From assembly GCA_025454255.1 (NCBI GenBank), contig JALOOU010000045.1, positions 1 through 64,000 of the forward strand: a DNA stretch of 64,000 bases. The letters run 5' to 3'. Under the pieces are notes generated by a model. That model did no database searches and was not told the origin of the DNA. It was given only the letters and a program-made list of their open reading frames with translations. Origin of the DNA: Desulfobacterales bacterium (GTDB lineage Bacteria > Desulfobacterota > Desulfobacteria > Desulfobacterales > SpSt-501). This document shows positions 8,939-18,197 of this stretch, one piece after another. Both the position numbers and the translations under genes were made by a program. Numbering within the stretch: position 1 is the first letter of the stretch; each line of letters begins with the position of its first letter.

Positions 8939-9580
8939 GTGAATCTCGATGCCCTTACAGAAGCCGTGGTCAAAGGCAAGCGCAAGGACGCCGTCGAATT
9001 GACACAGCAGGCCATACGGGATGGTCATGATCCCGAAAAGATCATCAACACCTACCTGATCCCCGGCCTCAACAGGGTCGGGGAAAGGTTCCAAAAACGG
9101 GAGATCTTCGTCCCGGAGATGATGATATCGGCAAAGACGATGCAGGCCTGCGTCGAATTGCTGAAGCCGCTCATCGCTAAAGACACCGCGCCCGCGCTGG
9201 GTGTGATCGTCATCGGAACCGTTTTCGGCGATCTGCACGACATCGGCAAGAACCTGGTCAAGCTGCTCCTGGAGAGCTCCGGCTTCAAGGTGGTGGATCT
9301 AGGGGAAAACGTGCCGTCCCAAAAATTCGTTGAGGCGGCGCGGCTTCACGACGCGTCGGTCGTGGGCCTCTCCTCGCTGCTGACGACAGGGGATCCCTAC
9401 GTCGAGGAGACGGTCAAGGCCATCAAGGCGAGCGATGTCGGCGCCAAGGTAAGGATCATCTGCGGCGGAGCGGCGCTCACCCCGAAATTCGTCGAAGGCC
9501 AATGCGGAGCCGACGCCTATGCCAAGGATGCCGCGGACGGTGTCAATAAAATCAAGAAACTGCTGGAGATCGCCGTCTGA
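8939..9580 (+). CDS. Corrinoid (B12-binding) methyltransferase protein
   Basis: B12-binding motif GTVFGDLHDIGKNLV (DxHxxG), GLSSLLTT; GTG start after ggag. Confidence 0.92.
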   Translation: MNLDALTEAVVKGKRKDAVELTQQAIRDGHDPEKIINTYLIPGLNRVGERFQKREIFVPEMMISAKTMQACVELLKPLIAKDTAPALGVIVIGTVFGDLHDIGKNLVKLLLESSGFKVVDLGENVPSQKFVEAARLHDASVVGLSSLLTTGDPYVEETVKAIKASDVGAKVRIICGGAALTPKFVEGQCGADAYAKDAADGVNKIKKLLEIAV

Positions 9581-9643
9581 ACCGGCTGTTTTTGAAGGTC
9601 TACATGGCCTTAGCCGCTGGCATGATGGGACCACCTCGCTGAT

Positions 9644-11509
9644 GTGAAGCAGGTTATGGTACACTTTCCGGAAACGGGCCGCCAGGAAACTGCGCGAGAA
9701 GGGGAAACGCTGCTCGATCTGGCCCGGCGGATATACCTGCCGATCTCCTCCGTATGCGGAGGCCAAGGCCGATGCGGCAAATGCCGGATCATCGTGGAGC
9801 AGGCGGAACCCGGCCTGCCGCCCCCAACGGAAAAAGAAGGTCGGCTCCTGGGGGATCTCATCCATAAAGGCTATCGGCTCGCCTGCGAAACCCCCGCTTC
9901 CGGCGCATCGGAGGTGCGTTTCCCCCTCGCCAGCCGGCATCATGGCCATGTAATTTTGACCGCACCTGCGGCACTCTCCGCCGCGCTGAAGCCGCGGCCC
10001 AACCTGGAAGCTTACGAGGTAATCGTTCCGGAACCCGTTCTGGCACCGCCTGTGGCCGATCGCGAGCGGCTGCTCCAGGCGCTCGGGAATGTCCTGGCGC
10101 TCAAGTCCCGCCGCCTTCAGGCCGATCCGTCGGTTCTGCGGCGGCTGCCGCACGTGCTGCGGTCCGCCAACCACCATGTGACAGTAGTGATCCGCAACCG
10201 GCGCGAAATCGTGGACGCGCGCCCGGGCGGCCGGCAGCGTCTTTACGGCATCGCCTTCGACGTCGGGACGACGACGGTGGTCGGGTATCTGCTCGACCTG
10301 CAAAGCGGAGAGACGCTGGCCGTCAGGTCCGCGCTTAACCCCCAGGCCGCCTACGGGGCCGACGTCATCAGCCGGATCACCCACAGTATGAAGCAGGCGG
10401 CCGGCCTTGTCCAGCTCCAGGCGGCGGTTGTGGATTGCCTAAATAGGATTACCGCGGTTGCCAGCTCGGATGCCGGAATCGCTCCGGACGACATCGTCGA
10501 GGCTTGCGCCGTAGGTAATACCGCCATGCACCATTTTCTCTTCGGCCTGGACCCGCGTTATTTGGCGGCGGCCCCTTACCCGGCGGCGCTTCAGCGCGGT
10601 CAGGAGTTCCGTGCGCGCGATTTCGGCCTCAATATCTGCCCTGCCGGCTATATCTACCTGCCCCCTTTGAAAGCCGGTTTCGTCGGCAGCGATGCCATCG
10701 CCTGCGTCGTCGCCACACGCATGCACCATAGCCGGCTGCCGACCCTTCTTGTCGACCTCGGAACCAACGGAGAGATTGTTTACGGCAACCGAGAGAAAAT
10801 GGCCTGCTGCTCGACGGCGGCCGGCCCTGCGTTCGAGGGCGGCCATATTCGATGGGGCATGCGGGCCGCGAACGGGGCGATCGAGCGCCTCCGTCTATCG
10901 CCCGGCAGCCTCGAGGTGGAGGCCGTCACGATTGGGGGGCAGCGTCCCGTGGGAATATGCGGCTCAGGGCTGATCTCTGCAGCGGCGGAGCTAATCCGGT
11001 ATGGGGTCTTGCTGCAGACGGGAAGTTTCAACCCAAAGCTGCAGCATCCTCGTCTTCGTCGCGGCCGAGATGGGTGGGAATTCGTCCTGGCCTGGGAGCC
11101 GGAGACCGATGTCGGCGAGGACGTCGTCATGACCCAGAAGGATGTCTCCGAATTGATCATGGCCAAGGCAGCCATCCACGCGGGCGCTTCGCTGCTGATC
11201 GAGCAGCTGGGGATCGGATCTCCCGCGCGGATCCTCATGGCCGGTGCCGGCGGCAATTACATCGCGCCCCAGGATGCCGCAGCCATCGGGCTTCTTCCGG
11301 GCTGCGGGCAAGAGAGGCTCCAGGGCGTGGGGAATGCGGCAGGTTATGGCGCCTGCATGATGCTCCTCAACTCGTCCATGCGCGGGACGGCGGAACGGAT
11401 TTCTCGAAGGATCGATTACCTCGAATTGGCCGCCGAAAAGCGCTTCCAGGAGCTCTTCGTATCCGGGATGTTTTTTCCATCCGCCTCCGACTATGGCAAC
11501 GAATTCTGA
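9644..11509 (+). CDS. RACo-type corrinoid activation protein (2Fe-2S ferredoxin domain + ASKHA/DUF4445)
   Basis: N-terminal CGGQGRCGKC...LAC 2Fe-2S motif; FDVGTTTVVGYL, DLGTNGEIVYGN, ICGSGLISA. Confidence 0.92.
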   Translation: MKQVMVHFPETGRQETAREGETLLDLARRIYLPISSVCGGQGRCGKCRIIVEQAEPGLPPPTEKEGRLLGDLIHKGYRLACETPASGASEVRFPLASRHHGHVILTAPAALSAALKPRPNLEAYEVIVPEPVLAPPVADRERLLQALGNVLALKSRRLQADPSVLRRLPHVLRSANHHVTVVIRNRREIVDARPGGRQRLYGIAFDVGTTTVVGYLLDLQSGETLAVRSALNPQAAYGADVISRITHSMKQAAGLVQLQAAVVDCLNRITAVASSDAGIAPDDIVEACAVGNTAMHHFLFGLDPRYLAAAPYPAALQRGQEFRARDFGLNICPAGYIYLPPLKAGFVGSDAIACVVATRMHHSRLPTLLVDLGTNGEIVYGNREKMACCSTAAGPAFEGGHIRWGMRAANGAIERLRLSPGSLEVEAVTIGGQRPVGICGSGLISAAAELIRYGVLLQTGSFNPKLQHPRLRRGRDGWEFVLAWEPETDVGEDVVMTQKDVSELIMAKAAIHAGASLLIEQLGIGSPARILMAGAGGNYIAPQDAAAIGLLPGCGQERLQGVGNAAGYGACMMLLNSSMRGTAERISRRIDYLELAAEKRFQELFVSGMFFPSASDYGNEF

Positions 11510-11706
11510 TTTAGCCGCCGAAATAGGCCGGTGCACAGCTCTCCGCCTGCCCCTTTATTAATCGCGCTGCGGTTGGTATTCTATCCGGGCGCGGCCTCAT
11601 TGTCCTTACAGGGTCATTCCGGCGGGTTCCGGATCAAGTCCGGCATGACGGGACTATTTCCAGGCAGTTTATAGGGCGACTTACTCCCCCATCCAGGAAG
11701 GCACCT

Positions 11707-13455
11707 ATGCCACGATCGGACACCCTTACACAAGAACTGATCTCGGCTGCGGTTGACGCAGGCCCTTGCGGAATGGTCATCAGCGACGCCGATGGCTTCA
11801 TCGTATTTGCGAACCGAAAAGCGGAAGAGCTGCTCTCGGCGAGGCACGGGGGGCTCATCGGACAGAGTGTCAACACCCAGATCACCTTTTTCTCACCCAC
11901 CAAGGAGCAGCCCCACGTTTATCATGCCCCCGCCCACGTGCTGGGAAAGGGGGTCGTGCTCTTCCGCAACCCGCTGGAGGTCAAGGAGCAACCGAGAGGC
12001 GAGTTGTGGCTGCTGTTCGAGGAGAGCTTCATCCTCCCGCTCAAGGCCTCCTGCACCCCGGAGGTCGATCAAACCATCGAGTCGCTCATCGAGGGCTTCT
12101 ACGACGGGATCGTGCTGGTGGAAAAAGATCGTATCATTCGCGTCAACAGCAGCTTTGCCCGCATCACCGGCATCAAGGAGGACGCGATGCTGGGGATCAA
12201 GGTTGGGGAGTTGGATGGCGCAAACCACATCTGTCTTCACACCATCCAGGAAGTCGTGCGGCTCGCCCAGCAGATGCGCAAAAGTGTAACGAGCATGGGC
12301 AAGCTGAGGCATGGAAACGAAATCTACGTTACGGCAACCCCGGTGCAGCCGCGAGCCGATATCGGGTATATCATGGTCAATGTCCGAGACGTCACGGAGC
12401 TTCAGCTTCTCAAGGAGGAGGTGTCGCGGCTGCTAGCGCTTTACCTCTCCACTCCGCAGGAGGTGCGCATCAGCCAAATCACCGGGCAGGAGATCGTGAC
12501 TGAAAACCGCGTCATGCGCGGGATCCTGGATCTGGTCGCCAGGCTGGCCCAGGTCGACTCCACGGTGTTATTCGAAGGGGAGAGCGGTACCGGCAAAGAA
12601 GTTCTGGCCCGGCTCACGCATCGATTGAGTTCGCGAAGAAAAGGTCCCTTCATTTCCGTCAACTGCGGCGCCATCCCGGAGACCCTTTTCGAATCCGAGC
12701 TCTTCGGCTATGCCAAAGGGGCGTTTACCGGTGCGGTAAACGACGGAAAGCCGGGGTTTTTCGAGTTGGCGGACGACGGCGTGCTGTTTCTGGACGAAGT
12801 GAGCGAGATCCCTCTCAACTGCCAGGTCAAGCTGCTGAAGGTAATCGAAAACCTCGAGGTCATGCGGGTCGGCGGGGTGAAGACCACGCAGTTCAACGTG
12901 CGCGTCATCGCCGCCACAAACAAGAGCCTGCCCAAGATGGTCAAAGAAGGCACGTTCCGCGAAGACCTCTATTATCGGCTGTACGTCGTGCCCATCAAAA
13001 TACCCCCGCTGCGCGAGCGAAGGGAAGATATCTTCTCCCTGGCGTGGCACTTTCTGAGGGTATGCAACCAGAAATTCAAGCAGTCCAAGCGGTTTTCCAA
13101 GGAAATCATCCAGGCGATGGAGACGTATGACTGGCCTGGGAATGTGCGTGAGCTCCAGAACGTCATCGAACGGTTGACGCTAACCACGGATGATGAACTC
13201 CTCAGACCCGAGCATCTGCCCTTGAGCATATTCCAGGAGCCGCCGGGCGAAAATGCCATGTTGAAAATCAACGGCTTCCTGCCTTTGGAGAGAGCCCGCG
13301 AGGCGGTGGAAAGGCAACTTATCGTCCAAGCGCTCTCGCTTCGAGGGACTACCCGCGAAGCTGCCCGTTTGCTTGGGGTGAACCATTCGACCGTAGTGCG
13401 GAAAGTCAAACGTTACGGGATAAAGGTCCGGGAAGGATTTCCGGGGAAGTCCTGA
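11707..13455 (+). CDS. PAS domain-containing sigma54-dependent transcriptional activator
   Basis: PAS-like N-terminus; FEGESGTGKEVLA Walker A; GAFTGA; C-terminal HTH REAARLLGVNHSTVVRKVKRYGI. Confidence 0.93.
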   Translation: MPRSDTLTQELISAAVDAGPCGMVISDADGFIVFANRKAEELLSARHGGLIGQSVNTQITFFSPTKEQPHVYHAPAHVLGKGVVLFRNPLEVKEQPRGELWLLFEESFILPLKASCTPEVDQTIESLIEGFYDGIVLVEKDRIIRVNSSFARITGIKEDAMLGIKVGELDGANHICLHTIQEVVRLAQQMRKSVTSMGKLRHGNEIYVTATPVQPRADIGYIMVNVRDVTELQLLKEEVSRLLALYLSTPQEVRISQITGQEIVTENRVMRGILDLVARLAQVDSTVLFEGESGTGKEVLARLTHRLSSRRKGPFISVNCGAIPETLFESELFGYAKGAFTGAVNDGKPGFFELADDGVLFLDEVSEIPLNCQVKLLKVIENLEVMRVGGVKTTQFNVRVIAATNKSLPKMVKEGTFREDLYYRLYVVPIKIPPLRERREDIFSLAWHFLRVCNQKFKQSKRFSKEIIQAMETYDWPGNVRELQNVIERLTLTTDDELLRPEHLPLSIFQEPPGENAMLKINGFLPLERAREAVERQLIVQALSLRGTTREAARLLGVNHSTVVRKVKRYGIKVREGFPGKS

Positions 13456-13562
13456 CAGACGAGGCCTCCCTACCGGATTGGGCGCCTGCAGGGGAGATAT
13501 CCGTATCGCTGAAATACCCGGAAGATGGCCGGGAAAAGTCTTAGCTGCCACAAGAGACATGT

Positions 13563-14378
13563 ATGAGCGATATTCTTTATGCCAGTGCTGTCATTGCCTG
13601 CGCCTCGTTTTCGCAATCGGTGTCCGGGGTGGGCTTCGCCATGGTGGCCACGCCGTTTCTATTGACGATCATGAACGTTAAAGACGCCGTGTTGATCGGG
13701 TTCAGTATGGCATGGCTGAGTCAGATAGTTATCGTCTATCGGCACCGGAGTGCGATCCACCCCCAGATGTGCTTCAATTTCGTTTTCGGCAGTGCCGTGG
13801 GCGCCCCGTTTGGTCTATGGATCTTCTCCGCATCCAGCTTCGACTCGCTGAAATTGATCGTTTGCGTTGCGCTGTTTTCCATCGCCCTTTATTCGCTCTG
13901 CACGATATGCCGGAACTGGCGCACCATCGACCGCACCGTTTCCTATCGGTTACTCCAACAAGAGGCCTCTACGCTCTGGGATATAAAGGAGTTCCTGCGG
14001 TGGGGCCGTTCCGGGCGCGTCCAGCTGATCGTCGGAAGCATCGCCGGTTTTTTCGGAGCGAGCATCGGGATGCCCGGAATTCCGTTAACGGTATATTTCA
14101 ACACGCTCAATGTCGAAAAAGACGTCGCCCGAAGCACCTCCCTTGCTTTCTTCATCGTTCTCCTGGGAGCCACACTCGCCATGAACTGGTGGGTGGGAAC
14201 AATCAGCCCGCGCGTGCTGGCGATGGCGCCATGGCTCATTCCTGCGGTCCTCATCGGGATGGTAGTCGGAAACTTGGTTTTCCCGCATATCCCGCAACGC
14301 TGGTTCCAATTGACCTTGAACATGATTCTGCTCTATTCGGGATGCAAAATATTCGTCGACTATCTTGGAATGCCGTAA
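13563..14378 (+). CDS. TauE/SafE-family sulfite/sulfonate exporter-like permease
   Basis: Multi-TM; GVGFAMVATPFLLTIMNVKDAVLIG, GFFGASIGMPGIPLTVYF. Confidence 0.82.
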   Translation: MSDILYASAVIACASFSQSVSGVGFAMVATPFLLTIMNVKDAVLIGFSMAWLSQIVIVYRHRSAIHPQMCFNFVFGSAVGAPFGLWIFSASSFDSLKLIVCVALFSIALYSLCTICRNWRTIDRTVSYRLLQQEASTLWDIKEFLRWGRSGRVQLIVGSIAGFFGASIGMPGIPLTVYFNTLNVEKDVARSTSLAFFIVLLGATLAMNWWVGTISPRVLAMAPWLIPAVLIGMVVGNLVFPHIPQRWFQLTLNMILLYSGCKIFVDYLGMP

Positions 14379-14575
14379 GCAAACTGAACTTTATTTCGAC
14401 CGATTCAGGGATCCATGTCGATGCGGATCTTTTCTTACGTCCTCACGGCAGCCACCTTTGCCTATCGGGCTGAAGGGAAGGATGGGATTCCCTTTGCTTT
14501 CACCCGGTTGTCCAAGCCTCAGGGGTTGGGCTGCATCTCTACCCAGTCCCCGCGCTGCTTGACATTGGAGTTCTA

Positions 14576-14760
14576 ATTCGGGCTTTCCGTGAGAATATAG
14601 TCCTCGCAGCGGTTGGCCCAGACCTGCCGGTACGTGGAAGGCAGTTCGAAGGACTCTGCTCGGACCGGGTATCTATAGGTCTCGGTTCCACGAATGTACT
14701 CGCTCCATGCGCGGTTGAGGCGGTCCTGGCGGCGGTTGGTGTCCTGCCACTGCTGCTGCG
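14576..14760 (-). pseudogene. C-terminal remnant of an unidentified protein gene
   Basis: Reverse-strand reading QQQWQDTNRRQDRLNRAWSEYIRGTETYRYPVRAESFELPSTYRQVWANRCEDYILTESPN*, with a stop immediately upstream and no start or body. Confidence 0.5.
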
Positions 14761-14954
14761 CTGGTCGCTAATTTAGGCACTGGTGCGCGACAGCGCCCGA
14801 CCGGCGACCTTCCTCTTCAGGGTACTACGGGTCCAACGGGTCGAAGTTGATTAAGGGGTGATGGCCAACGTGGTGATTGGGGTTGGTTGCAATGCGTTCG
14901 GGCCGGTGCCGGAGTACACGATTATTGTCCCCTTCTGGGATTGGGAGAAAACCC

Positions 14955-15470
14955 TCGCCTTCAGGCGATCCAGTATGGTTGCTGTATGGAACACTATCGT
15001 AGATCGTGCCATACCGTTTACGAGTTGAAATATCATTTGGTATGGATCATCAAATGCCGCAAGCCGGTTTTGACATGAGAGGTCGCCAGCTGGATGCTGG
15101 AGTTGGTGAGATGAGAGATGTTTGCAAGGCGCGAGATGTAGTGATTCTCAAGGGACACATTTCGCGGGAGCATGTGCATATCTTTGTGTCGGTTCTCCCG
15201 CAGCTTTCGATCAGTGAGCTGATGATGTCGATCAAGGGGTTAACGTCACGGAAGATTCTGATGGAGTTCAAGACCCTGAACCGTCAGGTTTGGGGGCGAC
15301 ACTTTTGGACCCGAGGCTACTTTGTGGCCAGCTCGGGGAACATCACAGATAAACGAAATATATCTAACAGCAAAACCAAGAACCTCCGGACGCTGACTTT
15401 AAGATCGGTGGTGATCCGTAAACTTCAGTCGGCTTTCAGTCGACACCAAAGCCACCGGCTTTAGCCGCTG
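14955..15470 (+). mobile_element. Decayed IS200/IS605-family element
   Basis: Left-end hairpin TCGCC-TTCA-GGCGA (14955-14968), tnpA remnant, right end CTTCAGTCGGCTTTCAGTCGACACCAAAGCCACCGGCTTTAGCCG hairpin. Confidence 0.8.
15001..15420 (+). pseudogene. tnpA: IS200/IS605 TnpA (Y1 transposase) pseudogene
   Basis: HTVYELKYHLVWIIKCRKPVLT* then frameshift to MRDVCKARDVVILKGHISREHVHIFVSVLPQLSISELMMSIKGL...; C-terminal EPPDADFKIGGDP in a third frame; HUH (HVH) motif present. Confidence 0.88.
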
Positions 15471-15749
15471 TTGTTGTTTGCTTTTTCATTAAAAAAAATC
15501 CCCAAGATGAAGCCACTGCATGATCCGCCGATTAACCGCCCCAATTATCCCAGCAACTTCCTCCGAGATGTCTCCTGAAGGCCGCAGCTGCATCTGATAC
15601 AAATCAGCACATAGCGTGCCTGGTTCGAAACGTATGAAGGATGTCATGGAGGTTGGGATTAACTGAGCAAAGGTGCAGAAGCCGTAAGGGTTGCCTTAAT
15701 CGCCGATATCATTAAGGGCCGGCCATATCATGACATCAATATTTGTGAT

Positions 15750-16544
15750 CTAACGTCGCCACTGGTAAGGCAACTCGCGGATGGTGCCTGGCATGTCCAT
15801 CGTCTTTAGGGCCTCTAAACAATCTAAGACGATGCACCGTTGGCGTTCCACATTTCCAGGCTCGCCAAACATGCTGCCCCGCCCGAACTTGACCCGAAGC
15901 GCGCGTGGCGGCTTGATCTTAGCCATGCGCTCTGGTTCGTTCCCCATAGAGATGGTGTAAAAACCGGATTGCTCCGCAGCGCGCTGGATCAGACCGACGG
16001 TCTGATGGCATTTGGGTCAGACAGGGACCAAAAGGAGGATGTTGACCTCGGCCGCCTTCAGTTGCTGTAATAGTTGTGGGACAGATTCAGTAAGCAACGT
16101 CACAATGTCGTTCACGTAGCTGAAGCTGTAGTGCGTTTTCGCAATCTTGCCGATGATTTTCTCCCTTTCCAGCTCTATCAACCGCTGGAGAGGAAAAATT
16201 ACGTTGATGTCCTGCTCTACAAGGCTATGGTCGTAGTGGGCGTGGGCAATGCCGAAGTCTTCCTGTCGAGCGGTTTTGGGAATTTCCCGGAACGAGGGGT
16301 CGCCGTGAATGGAGGTGGTGTCGAAGGGTGGCTGACTTCTTTTGAGATACAGGCCGCCGCTGGTGATCAGGGCAATGGCCTGCTCCGACGGTTTTCCCCG
16401 GTAGACAGTCCAGGGCACTTCTTCACTAACGATCAGCGGATAGCGCTTGACGACTTCCAGCACGTTGCCGGCCTGGAATTCGGCCAAGCCCTCCTCAACC
16501 CATTTATCGTATGCGATTTTGAACGACTCGAGATTGATAAGCAT
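15750..16544 (-). CDS. Glycine/sarcosine/betaine/D-proline reductase selenoprotein B-like protein (GrdB/PrdB family), Sec at in-frame TGA 16019-16017
   Basis: ORFs 16017..16544 and 15750..15947 are in the same frame; readthrough gives ...AEVNILLLVPV-U-PKCHQTVGLIQRAAEQSGFYTISMGNEPERMAKIKPPRAL...; UxxC at the family's CxxC position; SECIS-like hairpin follows the UGA. Confidence 0.9.
15988..16006 (-). promoter_or_regulatory. Bacterial SECIS-like hairpin (ATCAGACC-GTC-GGTCTGAT)
   Basis: Perfect 8-bp stem, 3-nt loop starting with G, stem begins 10 nt and loop 18 nt after the UGA. Confidence 0.8.
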
Positions 16545-16704
16545 GAAATACCTGAAACGGTTGCCATGACGATTTCAGGCCACAAGACCTGCGCAGCAGT
16601 ATTTGATTGCTACATCATCGTCAGCGAGGAGGATTAAGCCACTGACAAAGAATTTGGAGCGCCGATAAAATTATAACTATCTTAAATCATTATAAATTTT
16701 AAAG

Positions 16705-16789
16705 TGCCCGGGGCCGGAATCGAACCGGCACGGAGCTTAGCTCCAAGGGATTTTAAGTCCCTTGCGTCTACCAATTCCGCCACCCAGGC
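16705..16789 (-). tRNA. tRNA-Leu (TAA anticodon)
   Basis: Reverse strand GCCTGGGTGGCGGAATTGGTAGACGCAAGGGACTTAAAATCCCTTGGAGCTAAGCTCCGTGCCGGTTCGATTCCGGCCCCGGGCA; 7-bp acceptor stem, long variable arm, anticodon loop CTTAAAA. Confidence 0.97.
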
Positions 16790-16915
16790 AGGCGGCGATC
16801 CGAACGGATCAGTTGCCAGCATACACAAAAGCGAGCAGAGGCGAATTGACCCAGATCAAGGCTTCCGGCTTGATAATCCGGCAAGCTGCGCCTAATCTGA
16901 ACGAGGAGCGAGCCC

Positions 16916-18148
16916 ATGCCCATCAACCTGCAGGACCTCAGGGAGTCCAACGAGTTTCTCAACACCATCCTCGACAACATGGGGGCGGCGGTCCTGATCG
17001 CCGACGAAAATTACCAGATCCACCAATTCAACGACTCCTTCCTCGCCCTCTTCGACAGCGCCACCATCTCCGCGATGAAGAGCTTCGGCGAGGTCAGCGG
17101 CTGCGTCAACGCCGTCAGGGAGAACAAGGCCTGCGGCGAGACCTCCGCCTGCGCAGCCTGCGTCCTGCGGCACTCGCTCATCCAAACCCTGGTCGCCGAT
17201 GCGCCGGTGAACCGCAAGCCCCTCGAACGGGTTTTCTACATCCGCGGCCAGGCGGTCCACAAGTACCTGCGCTTCACCACCCGGCGCATCGTCTACCGCG
17301 GCCGCACCATGATCCTCGTCATCATCTACGACGTGTCGGACATCGAGCGCCAGAAAGTCGAGCTGCAGCGCAAGCAGGCGCTGATCGACGAGGATCTCAA
17401 GGCCGCCGCGGCGATTCAGCGCAGCCTGCTGCCCGAGGGGGACCTCTCGCTGCCGAACCTCCGCCTAGCCTGGAAATTCGACCCCTGCGAGCGCATCGGC
17501 GGCGACATTTTCAACATCCAGCGCGTGGACGACGACCAGGTGGGCCTCTACATGATCGATGTCTGCGGCCACGGGGTGCCCGCGGCGCTGATATCGGTGG
17601 CGGCCTCGCAGTATCTCGCGGGGCCGCGCGGCCTGCTGGGAAGCGGCTGCCAGCTGGCCTCCCCGGCGACTGTGCTCAACCACGTCAACGCGGCCTTTCC
17701 GTTCGAGCGCTTCGACAGCTATTTCAGCATCGTCTGCATGAGCATCGACACCCGCCGCGGCATCCTCACCTACAGCGGCGCGGGGCATCCGCCCCCCGTG
17801 CTCGTGCGCGGCCCCGGAACGCTCGAGATGCTGGACCGCCGCGGCCCGGTCATCGGTTCCAGCCCGGGCGACCCCTACGGCCAGAGCGAGGTGCGCCTGG
17901 AGCCGGGGGACAAGATCATCCTCTACACCGACGGCCTCACGGAAAACCGCGGCCGCGCGGGCCGGGCCTTCGGCCGGGAGCGGTTTCACCAAATCCTGCG
18001 GGAAAGCGGTGGCCGGCCGGCCGCTGAACTGATCCGCGGCCTGCACGAGCAGGTCCGGGCGTTTCTCGAGGGCGTCAAACCGGACGACGACATCAGCGTG
18101 CTGGGCGTCGAGTACACCGGGGCGGCGGGCCATCACTACACCATATGA
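16916..18148 (+). CDS. PAS + PP2C/SpoIIE-type serine phosphatase
   Basis: AAAAIQRSLLPEGDL, GGDIFNIQRVDDDQVGLYMIDVCGHGVPAALIS, GDKIILYTDGLTE, PDDDISVLGVEY. Confidence 0.92.
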   Translation: MPINLQDLRESNEFLNTILDNMGAAVLIADENYQIHQFNDSFLALFDSATISAMKSFGEVSGCVNAVRENKACGETSACAACVLRHSLIQTLVADAPVNRKPLERVFYIRGQAVHKYLRFTTRRIVYRGRTMILVIIYDVSDIERQKVELQRKQALIDEDLKAAAAIQRSLLPEGDLSLPNLRLAWKFDPCERIGGDIFNIQRVDDDQVGLYMIDVCGHGVPAALISVAASQYLAGPRGLLGSGCQLASPATVLNHVNAAFPFERFDSYFSIVCMSIDTRRGILTYSGAGHPPPVLVRGPGTLEMLDRRGPVIGSSPGDPYGQSEVRLEPGDKIILYTDGLTENRGRAGRAFGRERFHQILRESGGRPAAELIRGLHEQVRAFLEGVKPDDDISVLGVEYTGAAGHHYTI

Positions 18149-18151
18149 ACT

Positions 18152-18182
18152 CGGCCCCCGGCCCGGCGGCCGGGCCTTTCGG
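18152..18182 (+). terminator. GC-rich hairpin after the phosphatase gene
   Basis: ggcccggcggccgggcctttcgggc directly after the stop at 18148; short T-run only. Confidence 0.35.
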
Positions 18183-18197
18183 GCGTGCCGGAGGGGG

